Of a DNA stretch of 64,000 nucleotides, positions 42,312 through 52,627 are shown one piece after another (position 1 is the stretch's first letter; every line of letters starts with the position of its first letter). This DNA is from Bactericera cockerelli (lineage: Eukaryota; Arthropoda; Insecta; Hemiptera; Triozidae). The notes below the pieces were generated by a model, which was not told the origin of the DNA, did not search any database, and worked only from the letters and a program-made list of their open reading frames with translations. Made by a program: the position numbers and the translations under genes. Where the stretch lies: contig CM044964.1 of the NCBI GenBank assembly GCA_024516035.1, positions 6,218,716 to 6,282,715 of the forward strand, written 5' to 3'.

Positions 42312-42462
42312 CACCGACCTCAGTAGCTTGATCGATAAGGCGGCGGACTTGTAACCTGGAGGTCGGTGGTTCAAGTCCCGTTTTCAGCGTAGATTTGGCA
42401 CAGCGAGTTGGAGTATTTGTGATATCACGAAAGTGAATAACACAAAATAATACGATAATTAA
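42312..42462 (+). repeat. SINE-B copy, full length
   Basis: ACCGACCTCAGTAGCTTGAT to TGTGATATCACGAAAGTGAA and AACACAAAATAATACGATAA, with a well kept head. Confidence 0.92.
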
Positions 42463-42539
42463 AGTTATCATTTTTCTTACTACTAGAGGATTTTTTTAGG
42501 CTAGTATCGACACCTAATTGTTTTTGGGTTGACATCTAA

Positions 42540-42780
42540 TTGACTTACACCCTGCATAATTTTTACTCATCTATGTATTGTATTTGTTTTATATTATTTC
42601 TCGTATGTATTGTATTTGTATTATATTATTTACTCACCTATGTATTTTTTTTTTTTTTTAATTATTTTATTTACTCATCTATGTATTGTATTTCTACTAT
42701 ATTATTTACTCATCATTGTATGTAATATATTTGTATTATATTGTTTGCTCATCTATGTGTGTAATATATTTGTATTGAGA
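42540..42780. repeat. Degenerate tandem repeat, about 40-50 bp unit
   Basis: ACTCATCTATGTATTGTATT and TTATATTATT units recur five to six times with variation. Overlapping frames here come from the repeat. Confidence 0.75.
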
Positions 42781-42907
42781 CAGTTGCTCGAAGGACAACT
42801 TCGCCATCAAACTCATCTCACAAGCAGGAGACAGGCATAACTAATGGGGAAATCGTGGAAAGGAACGAGGACGTTCGAAAATCTACCCCCGCCCGATTTT
42901 ATTTTAT

Positions 42908-43048
42908 CCTATTAGACACTTGGTTCTGGGGGCCCTTGTCAATTATTAGCCTCCTTGTGAAGACAGTGGTAGAACTGTTGAGTCATTCCTTCACTGTCTG
43001 GCTAACATCTTGCACGATGACGCCACCCTATGATGATGATTAGACACT
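42908..43048 (+). repeat. SINE-D copy
   Basis: TGGTTCTGGGGGCCCTTGTC to GACGCCACCCTATGATGATG. On this strand it ends in (ATG)n. Confidence 0.87.
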
Positions 43049-43063
43049 TTATTATTATTATGA

Positions 43064-43262
43064 GTAGTCACCGTGGCCGAGTGAGTTAGGGCGCTGGGCA
43101 TTGCATGCACGGTGACCTGGGTTCGATCCCCAGCGGGGCAGGATATTTACTGCTCTGTACTTTGGGTGTTCGGGGTCCACTCATACCTCGTGAAGAAAAA
43201 TGAGTAGCTGCTCTAATGGTAGCAGCAACTAGTGGCGGAGTTATAAGCAAAAAGTATGCTTT
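43064..43262 (+). repeat. SINE-E copy
   Basis: GTCACCGTGGCCGAGTGAGT, CATTGCATGCACGGTGACC, GGGTTCGATCCCCAGC and CATACCTCGTGAAGAAAAAT. Confidence 0.9.
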
Positions 43263-43289
43263 CATGTCTCAATGTGTGTCTACTTTATA

Positions 43290-43615
43290 ACGTTGTGTCC
43301 AGAGATCCCGAGTTCGATCCCTGTTTGGAGCAGACTTTTCGAATAAAATTCTGTTCCCTCCAAACACGTGAGGCTGGTATTTTCGGCCCTACCCAGTCTG
43401 GGTGAGGTTAATGTAGGTAGCTGGTACGATTCCCAGCGAATGGAGGGTAACACCCCCGTCCTGATCAGGACGTTAAAGCCAAATAGAATCGTTTGCGTTA
43501 GGAAGGGCGTCCAACCATAAAAAAAATGTGCTCCATCCTACCAACCTCAACCATGAGGTTGTACAATGCCGACCCCAATAGCAACATAGCTAACATGGGA
43601 TAAAGGCAAGGGAGA
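43290..43615 (+). repeat. SINE-G copy, + orientation, with long 3' extension
   Basis: B box CCGAGTTCGATCCCTG, linker, the shared core (AGTCTGGGTGAGGTTAATGT, GGTACGATTCCCAGCGAATG), then GTTAAAGCCAAATAGAATCG. The 3' segment with TACCAACCTCAACCATGAGG and TGGGATAAAGGCAAGGGAGA is also found in the 58195 copy. Confidence 0.88.
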
Positions 43616-44610
43616 TATAGAGGATTGATTGTGAGCGGTTACTTGTATAGCGGCTTCGGTCGTGTTGGACGTTTTTCATATTCTTCTTGGGATAGTAAAA
43701 AGGAAAATCTGATTCGTTGTCAATTAGAGCTATTAAGGTGGCATATTGGTGTGGAGTGGAATGGATCTCTATGGAAAAGAAATTGTCTTCGGTATGTCGA
43801 CAGGCAGAACTATCTATGTGTGTTATGAGCACATGTGGAAAGTTCCGGAATGCCGCAAGGCACAGTGAAAGGGAATAGGAAATGTCATTGAACGAAAATT
43901 TGATAGGGCGGGCGTCTTTGTGCTCGAATCCGAAGCGATTTCTCTTCTACTGTTTGAAAACTTTGGTACTAACTGTTGTACATGTACAAGGCTCGCTTGA
44001 TTTTGGAGAACCGCCAAGTTATGAAAAAAGTTATAAATGATTATTAATATTTGGGGGACAAACCCCCCCCCCCCTCCCCCCCCCCCCCCCCAATTTCTAA
44101 GAAACCCCAGCCATGATGGAATATCCGTCGGGCGAGATTTCTGAACCCCCCTCAAAACCCCCACCGAAATCCCTCAACCTCCCCTCCCCCCCCCCTGAAG
44201 TGTAGGTCTACCTACGCCACTGACCTTGGCCGAGGGGTTTGATATTAATTACTCTATGGTGCCACGGAGCTATAGCCAGTCTTCGTGACGGAAACTCTAG
44301 TTTTAAAATAGCTATCGGTCAGTTTATAAAATCTAAGCCGACCCTTAGAACCTTTCAAAAGATAATAATAATAAATAAAAATGTTTGTGCTACTGAAATA
44401 TTAAAATATGCAAGTATTCCTTAGTATTTAAGATGTATTCATGCCACTCTTGTACCATGATTCGTGATATTATTAATGAGAATATTAATGCGCCTTCAAT
44501 CTACAACAAGACATCTTCAAGCGAGAAGTAAACCAACACAATATAGTAATCAAGTATATACAGGGTTTTACAATAACTCTTACATTTTTATTAGTTATTT
44601 AGTTATCAAC
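43616..44610. other. Intergenic with a C-rich tract
   Basis: 44064-44095 is an almost pure C-run and 44145-44195 is again C-rich. The end CTACCTACGCCACTG at 44209-44223 resembles an hAT-type terminus without a partner. ACAGGGTTTTACAATAACTC at 44560 resembles a lone Tc1/mariner-type end. No gene. Confidence 0.45.
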
Positions 44611-45215
44611 CGACCTCAGTAGCTTGATGGATAAGGCGGCGGACTTGTAACCTGGAGGGCGGTTGTTCAAGACCCTGTTTCAGAGTAGATATTCAGAGTA
44701 GCTGGGGAACTATAAATAGGGAGTAGACCAGCATTGGCTTGGTTCTAGGGGCCCTTGTCAATTATTACCCTACTTGTAATGACAGTGGTAGAAGTGCTGA
44801 GTCATTCCGCGATTAGCTCCGTGGTTAAGCACTCGCTTGCCATGCGGAAGGTCCTGGGTTCGATCCCCCGTGCCGACAAAAATTTGTATTCTTAATTTGG
44901 TTATAATTGTTTGTAAGGGATACCTTCCAGTGTGCTCGTGTTGACCCAGCACCTAAATGGGAAGTATTGTGTCACTTCTCGCCCATCAGAGGGGAGGCAT
45001 ACTACGGGATGGGTAGGCTACAACACAGACCACAAGCGTCTACAGTAGTTCCTCTTTCATGGCTACGAAATAAAAAAGGCTGTGAAACACTCATCTTTAA
45101 AACCTCCACTGTCGGGCTACCATCGCACACGATGACGCCACCCTATGATGATGATAGTAAAGAGAATTTGAGTAATTGTGAAATTACGAAAGTGATTAAC
45201 ACAATAATATGATAA
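44611..45215 (+). repeat. Nested SINE stack: SINE-B interrupted by SINE-D interrupted by SINE-C
   Basis: SINE-B head 44611-44690 resumes at 45163-45215 (GAGAATTTGAGTAATTGTGA, ACGAAAGTGATTAACACA). Between them SINE-D runs 44697-44808 and resumes 45108-45155. Inside that sits a full SINE-C at 44809-45107 (GCGATTAGCTCCGTGGTTAA to GAAACACTCATCTTTAAAA). All three read in the + direction. Confidence 0.9.
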
Positions 45216-45287
45216 CTTCTTTTTAACGTAACTTGATTATTCACTTATCGTCTTGCTCTATACCAGTACTCCAGAAAGGGCCCCTTT

Positions 45288-45402
45288 AGCCAGCGTCTAT
45301 GGCGTATTAATGCACCGGTTCTCGTAAGATCACCGAGGTTAAGCAACATCCAGCGAGGTGAAGACTTTGTGATGCTAGCATTCCGGCCCAACTCATAATC
45401 TT
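45288..45402 (+). repeat. SINE-5S head, truncated after the core starts
   Basis: GCCAGCGTCTATGGCGTATT, CACCGGTTCTCGTAAGATCA, CCGAGGTTAAGCAACATCCA, then GCATTCCGGCCCAACTCA; the rest of the core is absent. Confidence 0.83.
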
Positions 45403-45879
45403 GTACATTCACAATGAGAATCTTGTACATGTTCTAGCGTGGGTAGTAGCCTAGTAGCAAAACAAACTCTTCGAGTTGTGAATTATGAATGATTATACAT
45501 ACACTGAATTATGAATGATTCTAAACTGAGTTAATAACATGCACACCTGATGAAAGGCACGACTCGATTATCATTTCGTTCTCATTAAGAAAAGAAAGTT
45601 GTGAGAAGCAAATAATTATTGGGGCGCCATTTTTTACTCCTTGTCTTGGAATCACTGAGATCATATATGTATAACATAGACTCGTCATCGAGGGAAACTT
45701 ACCTATCTCGAGCTGAGCAAACTTATGCGTCCAACTTTGAACAGCTGATGGTCCCTCTTTCAACAAATCCCGTCTTCTGATTGGTTCAATTTATTTGAAT
45801 TTTTCGTTTACGTCATGCAGTGGCGGATATCTAAACATCCTTAATTTTCACGTCAGATACCTAATCTTATATATATACT

Positions 45880-46530
45880 AAATAATAAGTAGAAAATAAG
45901 GAAAGTAAAAGAGGAAGCAGGAACAAAAATAACTAATAGGAAAGTATGAACAAAGTAAAAATATTATTTTAGAAGAATTAAGAAGTTTAGGTACCCACTC
46001 TTGTCGCGAACGCGAGGTGTTTTTAATTACTAGTCTGAAATACTTAATTAATAACTTTAGTAAACAAACGACAGACATTTTGTAAACATATGTCAGACAT
46101 TTTTAACTTTAGGAAAGAGGCCTAAAGTTAGTTGCAATCGAGACGCCGACTAGAGGTGTTGCAATTGAGACGCCGACGAGGGCGGAAGTTCAAGTTTTCC
46201 TAGAAGCTGCACCGACGAGAGGTGTGGCAAGTAATTTAGACTCCGACTAGAGGAGTACCGAGTTCATTAGTAGTTTCAATAGAGTGACATTTAGATATTT
46301 GATTAAATTAGTGAAGTTAAATAGTAGTGATTCAAATAGTCAATCTTTCATTTTGATATTATACAAAGTAATTTTATTATAGTCTGATTTTTGCAATAGT
46401 GCATAATCTAGTAAGATAAACAGTTTTGCCAAGTGACATTGATTCGCCTTAATAAACCTATTATCTATGTTTAATTCATAACTATATAAGTACATTGTGA
46501 AAGTAATAAATATATAACCAAAACATTTAG
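45880..46530 (-). mobile_element. Probable 3' LTR of the BEL/Pao-type element
   Basis: On the minus strand, a polypurine tract AAAGGGGGGATT (46531-46542) lies just after the Gag-protease frame, followed within a few bases by TGTTTTGG (from 46525), a typical LTR start. Downstream there are AATAAA-type signals. The LTR's far end is not clear from sequence alone, and no second LTR copy is in the window. Confidence 0.5.
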
Positions 46531-46556
46531 AATCCCCCCTTTAGATCCACAAACAA

Positions 46557-47900
46557 TTAGTTTTTATTTTCTCTGTCGTTATCTTCCACGTGTTCGCACC
46601 AGGCGAATTCACGACAGAAAAAATTTTTGGTAACTTTACGTTTATGTCTCCCTATGGCTAAGCCGTAGTTAGACTGAACGTCTCTAGTATCATTCTTCCA
46701 TGGGAAATCTACATAATATCTACTATCTTTAAATTGCAGACTAGACCCAAAAGTCTGCAAGGCAAGATCGTCATCTACAATAGAACAATTGTCCTTTATT
46801 CCGATGGTTTGCAATTCCCATAACTTACGTACATCATCGGTTGAATCTAAACCTATCTCAGTTCTAGCATACAAAGAAGAAGAAGCGATATTTTGATCTT
46901 CTGATAACTTACTTTCTGTGGTGGTTCCACTAAATACGTATCCAAATACAGTGTTGAACAGATACAAATTATCTTTCACTTTAATTTTCTCTGGCAAGAA
47001 AAACTGGGCATAATAATCAACTCCTAAGAGTATGTCAAACTGCATTTCAGGATTATCTAATAAGTACCGGTCAGCTAAGCTATAGTTTTCATTTAACTTC
47101 CTAATGAACTCTCGGTCACATAATAGTTTATTATCAGCACTAACTATTGTAGGTACTACCAATAACTTCAGTTCAAAATTTGAATCACTTGTAACCATGT
47201 CTAGAGACACTTCTGGAGCTTTCATGTGCTTGGGTTCTAAAGCCCCAAATGTATAAACATTCATTGGCAATACTTTACCAGTTTCTAAACCCAGTAACTT
47301 CTGCAGCCTTTCACTTACGTACGAATGGCTACTAGCTGTATCTAAAATAGCCCGAACTTTAATAGTTTCATTGCTATTCTTGCCTTTTACATGAAGTACA
47401 GCAGTTTGCATAAAAACTACAGTATTTACGGCGCATGCCGTTGTAGCGGAAAACTCTTGCACATTTTCCTGGCCTGTTAATGCACTATTAGTACTAATGT
47501 CTACCTTCTTATCACGCACAGAACTAGATCTGGTTGCAGAGTTAGACCTAGGTTTACTTCTAATGAGGTCCCAATTTCTATTTTCTGAATACTTATCAGG
47601 TCCATGACCTTTAGAAAACTTGTCTGGACAAAGTGCCCTATAATGATGTCCAATTTTTCCACAGTGCCAACACTTGGTATAATTTTTACAATCACGAGTA
47701 GGATGAGATAAGCTCAGACAAATATAGCAACGCCCATTTAGTTTCTTTTTTCTTTCAATCAGAGTAGAATAAGTCTGGCACTCATCACTAAAGTGATTTC
47801 CCTCACAAAAAACACATTTATAATTATTATTACGTCTAACTGTGTTTGGACTAGAATTCTTTATGCCACTGTTCTTATGCTGTTGTCTATCGACTATCAA
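46557..47900 (-). CDS. Truncated BEL/Pao-type retrotransposon Gag-protease reading frame
   Basis: 447 codons. Near the N-terminus are three zinc-knuckle-like motifs (CVFCEGNHFSDEC, CYICLSLSHPTRDC, CWHCGKIGHHYRALC, residues about 28-93). Around residue 185 is an aspartic-protease-like segment (RAILDTASSHSYVSERL) of the DUF1758 type with Asp-Thr-Ala, followed by a conserved-looking LLGVDYYAQF. This order is standard for BEL/Pao polyproteins. The N-terminal Gag region is missing upstream, and RT, RNase H and integrase are missing downstream: the stop at 46557-46559 is followed almost at once by the polypurine tract. The frame itself is intact. It is most likely a deletion derivative, though a retained small ORF cannot be excluded. 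Confidence 0.85.
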   Translation of the reverse strand: MIVDRQQHKNSGIKNSSPNTVRRNNNYKCVFCEGNHFSDECQTYSTLIERKKKLNGRCYICLSLSHPTRDCKNYTKCWHCGKIGHHYRALCPDKFSKGHGPDKYSENRNWDLIRSKPRSNSATRSSSVRDKKVDISTNSALTGQENVQEFSATTACAVNTVVFMQTAVLHVKGKNSNETIKVRAILDTASSHSYVSERLQKLLGLETGKVLPMNVYTFGALEPKHMKAPEVSLDMVTSDSNFELKLLVVPTIVSADNKLLCDREFIRKLNENYSLADRYLLDNPEMQFDILLGVDYYAQFFLPEKIKVKDNLYLFNTVFGYVFSGTTTESKLSEDQNIASSSLYARTEIGLDSTDDVRKLWELQTIGIKDNCSIVDDDLALQTFGSSLQFKDSRYYVDFPWKNDTRDVQSNYGLAIGRHKRKVTKNFFCREFAWCEHVEDNDRENKN

Positions 47901-48129
47901 TAGAGACTCAGCGGTATACTAAATGTATACTTTCGCGAGAGAAAAATTACTACAACTCCGGCACTGATTTTGAAATCAGCTGATGGTCCCTCTTGGACGC
48001 AAATCTTGATACATCGGGTTCCCTCTATGTTATATGATCTCAGTGCTTGGAATATTATTACTACTGCCGATGGCGATCGACCTCAGTAGCTTGATCGATA
48101 AGGCAGAAACAAGAACAAGAAATAGAATA

Positions 48130-48206
48130 AAGCTAATGTGTTACCTAAAGGGCGGGTGTTATTGCCTGTGACAATCGCTTCCACCAAACCCTTTAAGTGA
48201 TAGGTA
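48130..48206 (-). repeat. Family L 3' fragment
   Basis: TGTTACCTAAAGGGCGGGTG and ACAATCGCTTCCACCAAACC. A SINE-B head scrap (48078-48106) precedes it. Confidence 0.6.
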
Positions 48207-48244
48207 AGAGGTCATACGCAAGGTCTTAATCTCCAAGATATTTT

Positions 48245-48390
48245 TTCATCATCTTTGTGTTAGTCACTTTCGTGATATCACAACTACTCAAACTCGCTTT
48301 ACTAAATCTACGCTGAAACCGGGACTTGAACCAGCGACCTCCAGATTTCAAGTCCGCCGCCTTAACGATCAAACTACTAAGGTCGGTAAC
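48245..48390 (-). repeat. SINE-B copy, full length
   Basis: CATCTTTGTGTTAGTCACTT, CGTGATATCACAACTACTC, the B-box complement GGGACTTGAACCAGC, and AAACTACTAAGGTCGGT. Confidence 0.92.
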
Positions 48391-48788
48391 ATTTTGTGAA
48401 AAAAAATGTCTGGCGGCTCCTTTCTCCTCGTGCCACACCAACGGATCTTTTTCGTTAATAATAACTATAATAAGTAATAAAATAAAAAAAATCATTTTAT
48501 GAGGTACCTAAGTACTACTTGTACTTGCCATCAATCAGTTATTCACATGAAAGTAGGCTCCACACTCACAAAAAATCTACATCAATAATTCAATTATTGT
48601 GTGTATTTACTACTTATAATAATATTTACTTCTGAAACAATGATTGGCCATTTCTCACAGGTGGCGCGCTGTTGCCAACAATAGGTAGGTTTCCTTTTGT
48701 TTTCTTCTCCATAGTAGACACAATTGCAAGCATAGATACTTAGGACGAAACAGATAGATAACTTTGCTATAGTAATAATCATAACACT

Positions 48789-48990
48789 TTTTAGTGGAAG
48801 GTAACCACCAGTCGAGGTTAATGTTCAAAGCATTTTCTACCACGTGACCCCCAGAGTCTTATTATTATGAGGTCACAAACTCAAATTAATGAGGAAAAAT
48901 TCATGCACTGGGTGGGATTCGAACGAACGGATCCCTACGCTACTTGGATTACCAGACTAGCGCGTTAACCACTTGACTACCAGAGCTAAC
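48789..48990 (-). repeat. SINE-F copy, full length with head
   Basis: TTTTTAGTGGAAGGTAACCA tail, ATTATGAGGTCACAAACTCA, GGGTGGGATTCGAACGAACG (B-box complement) and CAGACTAGCGCGTTAACCAC (A-box side). Confidence 0.92.
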
Positions 48991-49027
48991 GTCTGGGGAC
49001 TTTAGTTTAGATTTTTCCGAGTGTTTT

Positions 49028-49168
49028 AATTGTAAACAAGCAGTAAGACGTTTTATTATGTGGTCAAAATGTCAAATGGGAGGATAATTTGTCATGTCCG
49101 GCTGGTTTTTGAACCCGAGACCTCTGGATTACCAGACGGACGCTTTGACCACTTAGCTATCGGAACAG
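49028..49168 (-). repeat. SINE-A copy, variant head
   Basis: TTATTATGTGGTCAAAATGT, GGTTTTTGAACCCGAGACCT and GACCACTTAGCTATCGGAAC. Confidence 0.8.
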
Positions 49169-49284
49169 ATGTGTCCGCGAGATAGTTACAGAAACCAATG
49201 TCACGGAGGATTATATGCCATGGACGCCCAGATATAATATCAACGCTCCTTTCATGTCCAATAGTTTTTTTTTTTTTTTTGTTT

Positions 49285-49765
49285 TAAAGTCCTGATTCGA
49301 GATATTTAGGACGGGGCTTTAACCTTACAATCGAATCAGCTACATTAACCTCACCCAGTCTGGATGAGGCCGGATAATAATACTACTAATAATTTATAAC
49401 GAAGTTGGTAATAATTCTAATGTGTTCAATCGTACCAGCTACCCACATTGACCTCACACAGCCTGAGTTGGGCCGGATAATAATTCTGTTGTGTCTATTA
49501 CATCAAGCAGAAGGTGAAGAACATTATTTGATTAAAAATGTAACCGAAGTGTTTCTCGTATTCCTTCCTCTTCTTCCTACTGGCTGGGTGTAACTCTACA
49601 GTGTACCTGCTACACTAACCTCATCCAGCCTGAGTTGGGCCGGATAATTATTCTGTTGTGTCTATTACATCAACCAGAAGGTGAAGTACATTATTTGATT
49701 ACAATTGTAACCAAAATGTTTCTCGTATTACTTCTTCTTCTCCTCACTGGTTTGGTAGTGTTGGT
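49285..49765. repeat. Tandem repeat of 167 bp built on SINE-G/5S core
   Basis: GGCCGGATAA followed by TTCTGTTGTGTCTATTACAT recurs at 49471 and 49638 (period 167). Each unit starts with core complement text (CAGCTACCCACATTGACCTC; CTGCTACACTAACCTCATCC). A weaker partial unit lies at 49340-49400. Confidence 0.85.
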
Positions 49766-50088
49766 ATCGGTACTCGGTAGTATTATTATTATTTCACACA
49801 GCTAGCACAGGTACATTACCAGATTCTTCTCTTGGTAAATTGTTTCCGACCTCAGGGCTGACTTCAGGCTATTATGTAGACATTAATTTGAGTAGCTGAG
49901 TTGTTTACCCGACAAATGGTGGGTAAAACTTTCGCCCAGAGCCCTATGATAAACAATTAAAAAAAAATTAGTTAAACAAAAAAAGCCAAGTGTTTTCTAT
50001 CTTCAAATAATTTCGATAAAAAAAAACCAAATAATGCTACTACCCCACATTAAGGGTATAAAGTCTTCTTGTTCTGTGGGGTACACTC

Positions 50089-50320
50089 AAATAAATAAAG
50101 AAATTCATGCAATGATGGAGATGCGAACCCACGAACTCCTGAAACTCAGACCTCTTAACCGGCGCGCCAAATAAACAAATTCATACAATGATCGAGATGC
50201 GAACCCATGAACTCCTGAAACTCAGACCTCTTAACCGCCGCGCGCCGCCGCGGAAAATAAACAAATTCATGCAATGATGGAGATCCAAACCCCCGACCTC
50301 TCAACCGCCACGCCAGCCCT
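50089..50320 (-). repeat. Three tandem tRNA-like units
   Basis: AAATTCATGCAATGATGGAG starts near 50101, 50177 and 50263. The first two units each carry a B-box complement (ATGCGAACCCA) and ACTCAGACCTCTTAACCG. Periods are about 76 and 86. They look like repeated SINE heads without bodies. Confidence 0.82.
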
Positions 50321-50727
50321 GCTGGTAAGTAAGGTAAGTTACACTGTGCGCCATCCTTGCTACACCGCGGTGAGGCTTACCACTTGGTTCTCCACACTTT
50401 CTATTTCATCATTATTATTATTTTATTATTACTATTATTGACATGTTGGGAAATCTTCAATCTCGATCGGAAATATGCCGTGGTACACACGGATCCCGCT
50501 ATTCTGGACCAGATGCTGTGCTGTTCCCGCTGGTGGGTTGGAATTCCATGTATTTATTATTATTATTATTGAATTCTTTATTAGACAACAGACATTATAT
50601 TAAGTACAGCACTATTACCTTACCTTACCAATAGGCGCTACAGCCCGGGGTGGGCCTTGGCCTGTTCAACCACTCTCCTCCAGATTAGCCGGTCCTTGAC
50701 AACGGATCCCCATCCAGTGACTTGCAT

Positions 50728-50905
50728 CTCCTTTTTTTTAAGCTTTATTAGGTAGAACAAAAATATATACAGTAGACCACAATGAAATATAAAGAAAAAC
50801 AAAAAGATTAAACAAATATACAAGAAGGAAAAAAAGAGAGAAATGTCCTACCTAAAGGGCGGGGTTATTGCCTGTGGCAATCTCTTCCACCCAACTCCTT
50901 CAGGT
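50728..50905 (-). repeat. Family L 3' end
   Basis: TTTAAGCTTTATTAGGTAGA, GTCCTACCTAAAGGGCGGGG and TGTGGCAATCTCTTCCACCC. Confidence 0.7.
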
Positions 50906-51224
50906 CGTCCTCAGCTTGGTCCATCCATCTGAGGCGAGGTCTTCCTCTTCTTCGGGTGGCATAAATTTTTGCATTCAATACTTTTTTTGCCTTAATAAAC
51001 TTCTATTAACAATTACATTGACAAGAATAAAATTGGAAACAATGTAAACAATACAGGGGAAGAAAAAATTAGATCTAGCGAAACGGTTGTTTCGCGGTAG
51101 AACGCCTCCCAGAAAATACAGTGCTTATAAAATGGTAAATATAGTTTGTATGTATTTTATCGTCTTAAAAAGTCAATATTACAATGAACAAGAGTCACAT
51201 AGTTTGTAAAACTCTTATCATACA

Positions 51225-51315
51225 CATTATAAAAAAGAAATATTTTTTAAGGTACACCTCATTCGTTCTCCTTTTTTTCATTTTTTTTACCTCCCAACAC
51301 TGAAACCGGCATTTT
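51225..51315. repeat. Short dispersed repeat shared with 54108-54220
   Basis: CATTATAAAAAAGAAATA, AGGTACACCTCATTCGTTCT and CTCCCAACACTGAAACCGG recur with small changes at 54108-54220, beside the LINE relic. Confidence 0.75.
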
Positions 51316-51617
51316 CGGATGTTTCTGAACTTCAATGATCGGATGAGGACTGGTGCATTCAACATGCCATCTCCACTGTCTAAAAAATCTAAATAGAATT
51401 CTTATTATCGGATAACAAGCCGTCCTTATAAGATACGTGTCCGACTGTCATTTGATTCAATCCAATCTTTCTTTTGTTCAAAGTAACCGAAAGCTGGAAT
51501 AGAATTGGATCTTCCTATTTCCTACTGTTGGCACAACCAACTACCTGTCTTGCGCAGACAGTCCAAATAAAGTACTACTTAGAACTTATACCATCTGGGC
51601 CCTACATCATAAGACAG

Positions 51618-51852
51618 CGCGCGATTAGCTCAGTGGTTAAGCTTTTGCTTGCCACACAAAAGGTCCCGGGTTCGATCTCCAGTGCCGACAAAGATCTTAA
51701 TTTGGTTTCAATTGTTTGTAGGGGATACTTCCCGGTGCGCTCGTGTTGACCCAGCATCTAAATCGGAAGTATTGTGTCACTTCTCGCCCATCAGAGGGGA
51801 AGCATACTATGGGATGGGCATGCTACAACACAAACCACAAGCGTCTACAGTT
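51618..51852 (+). repeat. SINE-C copy, 3'-truncated
   Basis: GCGCGCGATTAGCTCAGTGG, CTTGCTTGCCACACAAAAGG, CCCGGGTTCGATCTCCAGTG, ending CAAACCACAAGCGTCTACAG. Confidence 0.9.
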
Positions 51853-52016
51853 TAGCTACCCCACCATTCGTGAAAGAAAAATGCGTTTCGGTACATTTAA
51901 AGATAAACAATGAAAAAATGAAAACAAATCAGGAATAAAGAAATGGAAGCAAGAATTTTATTAATCCATTTTGCTTAACCAAACTGGAAGAAGATTTCTC
52001 CTCTTTTCGTTTTTTT

Positions 52017-52159
52017 CCAAAAGAAAAATGACTTTCTTCCAATTCGTCCATTTAATTCCATTTGAATCTACTTTGGTTAGAAAGAATCCAAAAGAAAAAT
52101 GATTTTCTTCCAATTCGTCCATTTTGTTCCATTTGAATCCACTTTGGTTGGAAAAAAAA
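52017..52159. repeat. Tandem duplication, 71-bp unit, two copies
   Basis: CCAAAAGAAAAATGA and TTTCTTCCAATTCGTCCATT start at 52017 and 52088, about 90 percent identical by eye. Confidence 0.88.
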
Positions 52160-52402
52160 TTCGGCTATTGTGATATAGGCCCCTTTCCTTATCAAAATGT
52201 CCGCACGCCCCCTCGTACTATTTGGTGCGTGTGTGCGTTCGTGTGTCTGTCAAAGATGACTTAAACCGTGAAATATTGGAAAATCTAATTTGGTGAAAAA
52301 TGTTTGGATCCGGTATTGTTCCGTGTTGTCGCTATATTGGAGCACGTTCTCTTGCTATAAATATTATTATCATCATAATCCTCATCATTTCAGATATAAT
52401 CT

Positions 52403-52578
52403 CTATGTCATCATCATAGGGTGGCGTCATCGTGAACGATGGTAGCCAGACAGTAGAGGAATGACTTAGTACTTCAACCACAGTTTTTACAAGGAAGCTA
52501 ATAATTGACAAGGGCCCCCAGAACCAAGCCAATGCTGGTCTACTCCCTGTTTATAGTCCCCCAGCCAGACTGCTGGGG
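52403..52578 (-). repeat. SINE-D copy
   Basis: GTCATCATCATAGGGTGGCG to CCCAGCCAGACTGCTGGGGG. Confidence 0.9.
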
Positions 52579-52627
52579 GACTCTCTCTGTATAAAACTCT
52601 CTCTATGTATAAAACTAAAATCTGTAA

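Noticed and set aside
45824..45835. CAGTGGCGGAT, similar to an hAT terminus.
   Set aside because: No inverted partner or 8-bp duplication found nearby.
50089..50320. CRISPR-like direct repeats.
   Set aside because: Spacing, repeat length and the eukaryotic context fit tandem tRNA-like units; no spacer pattern.
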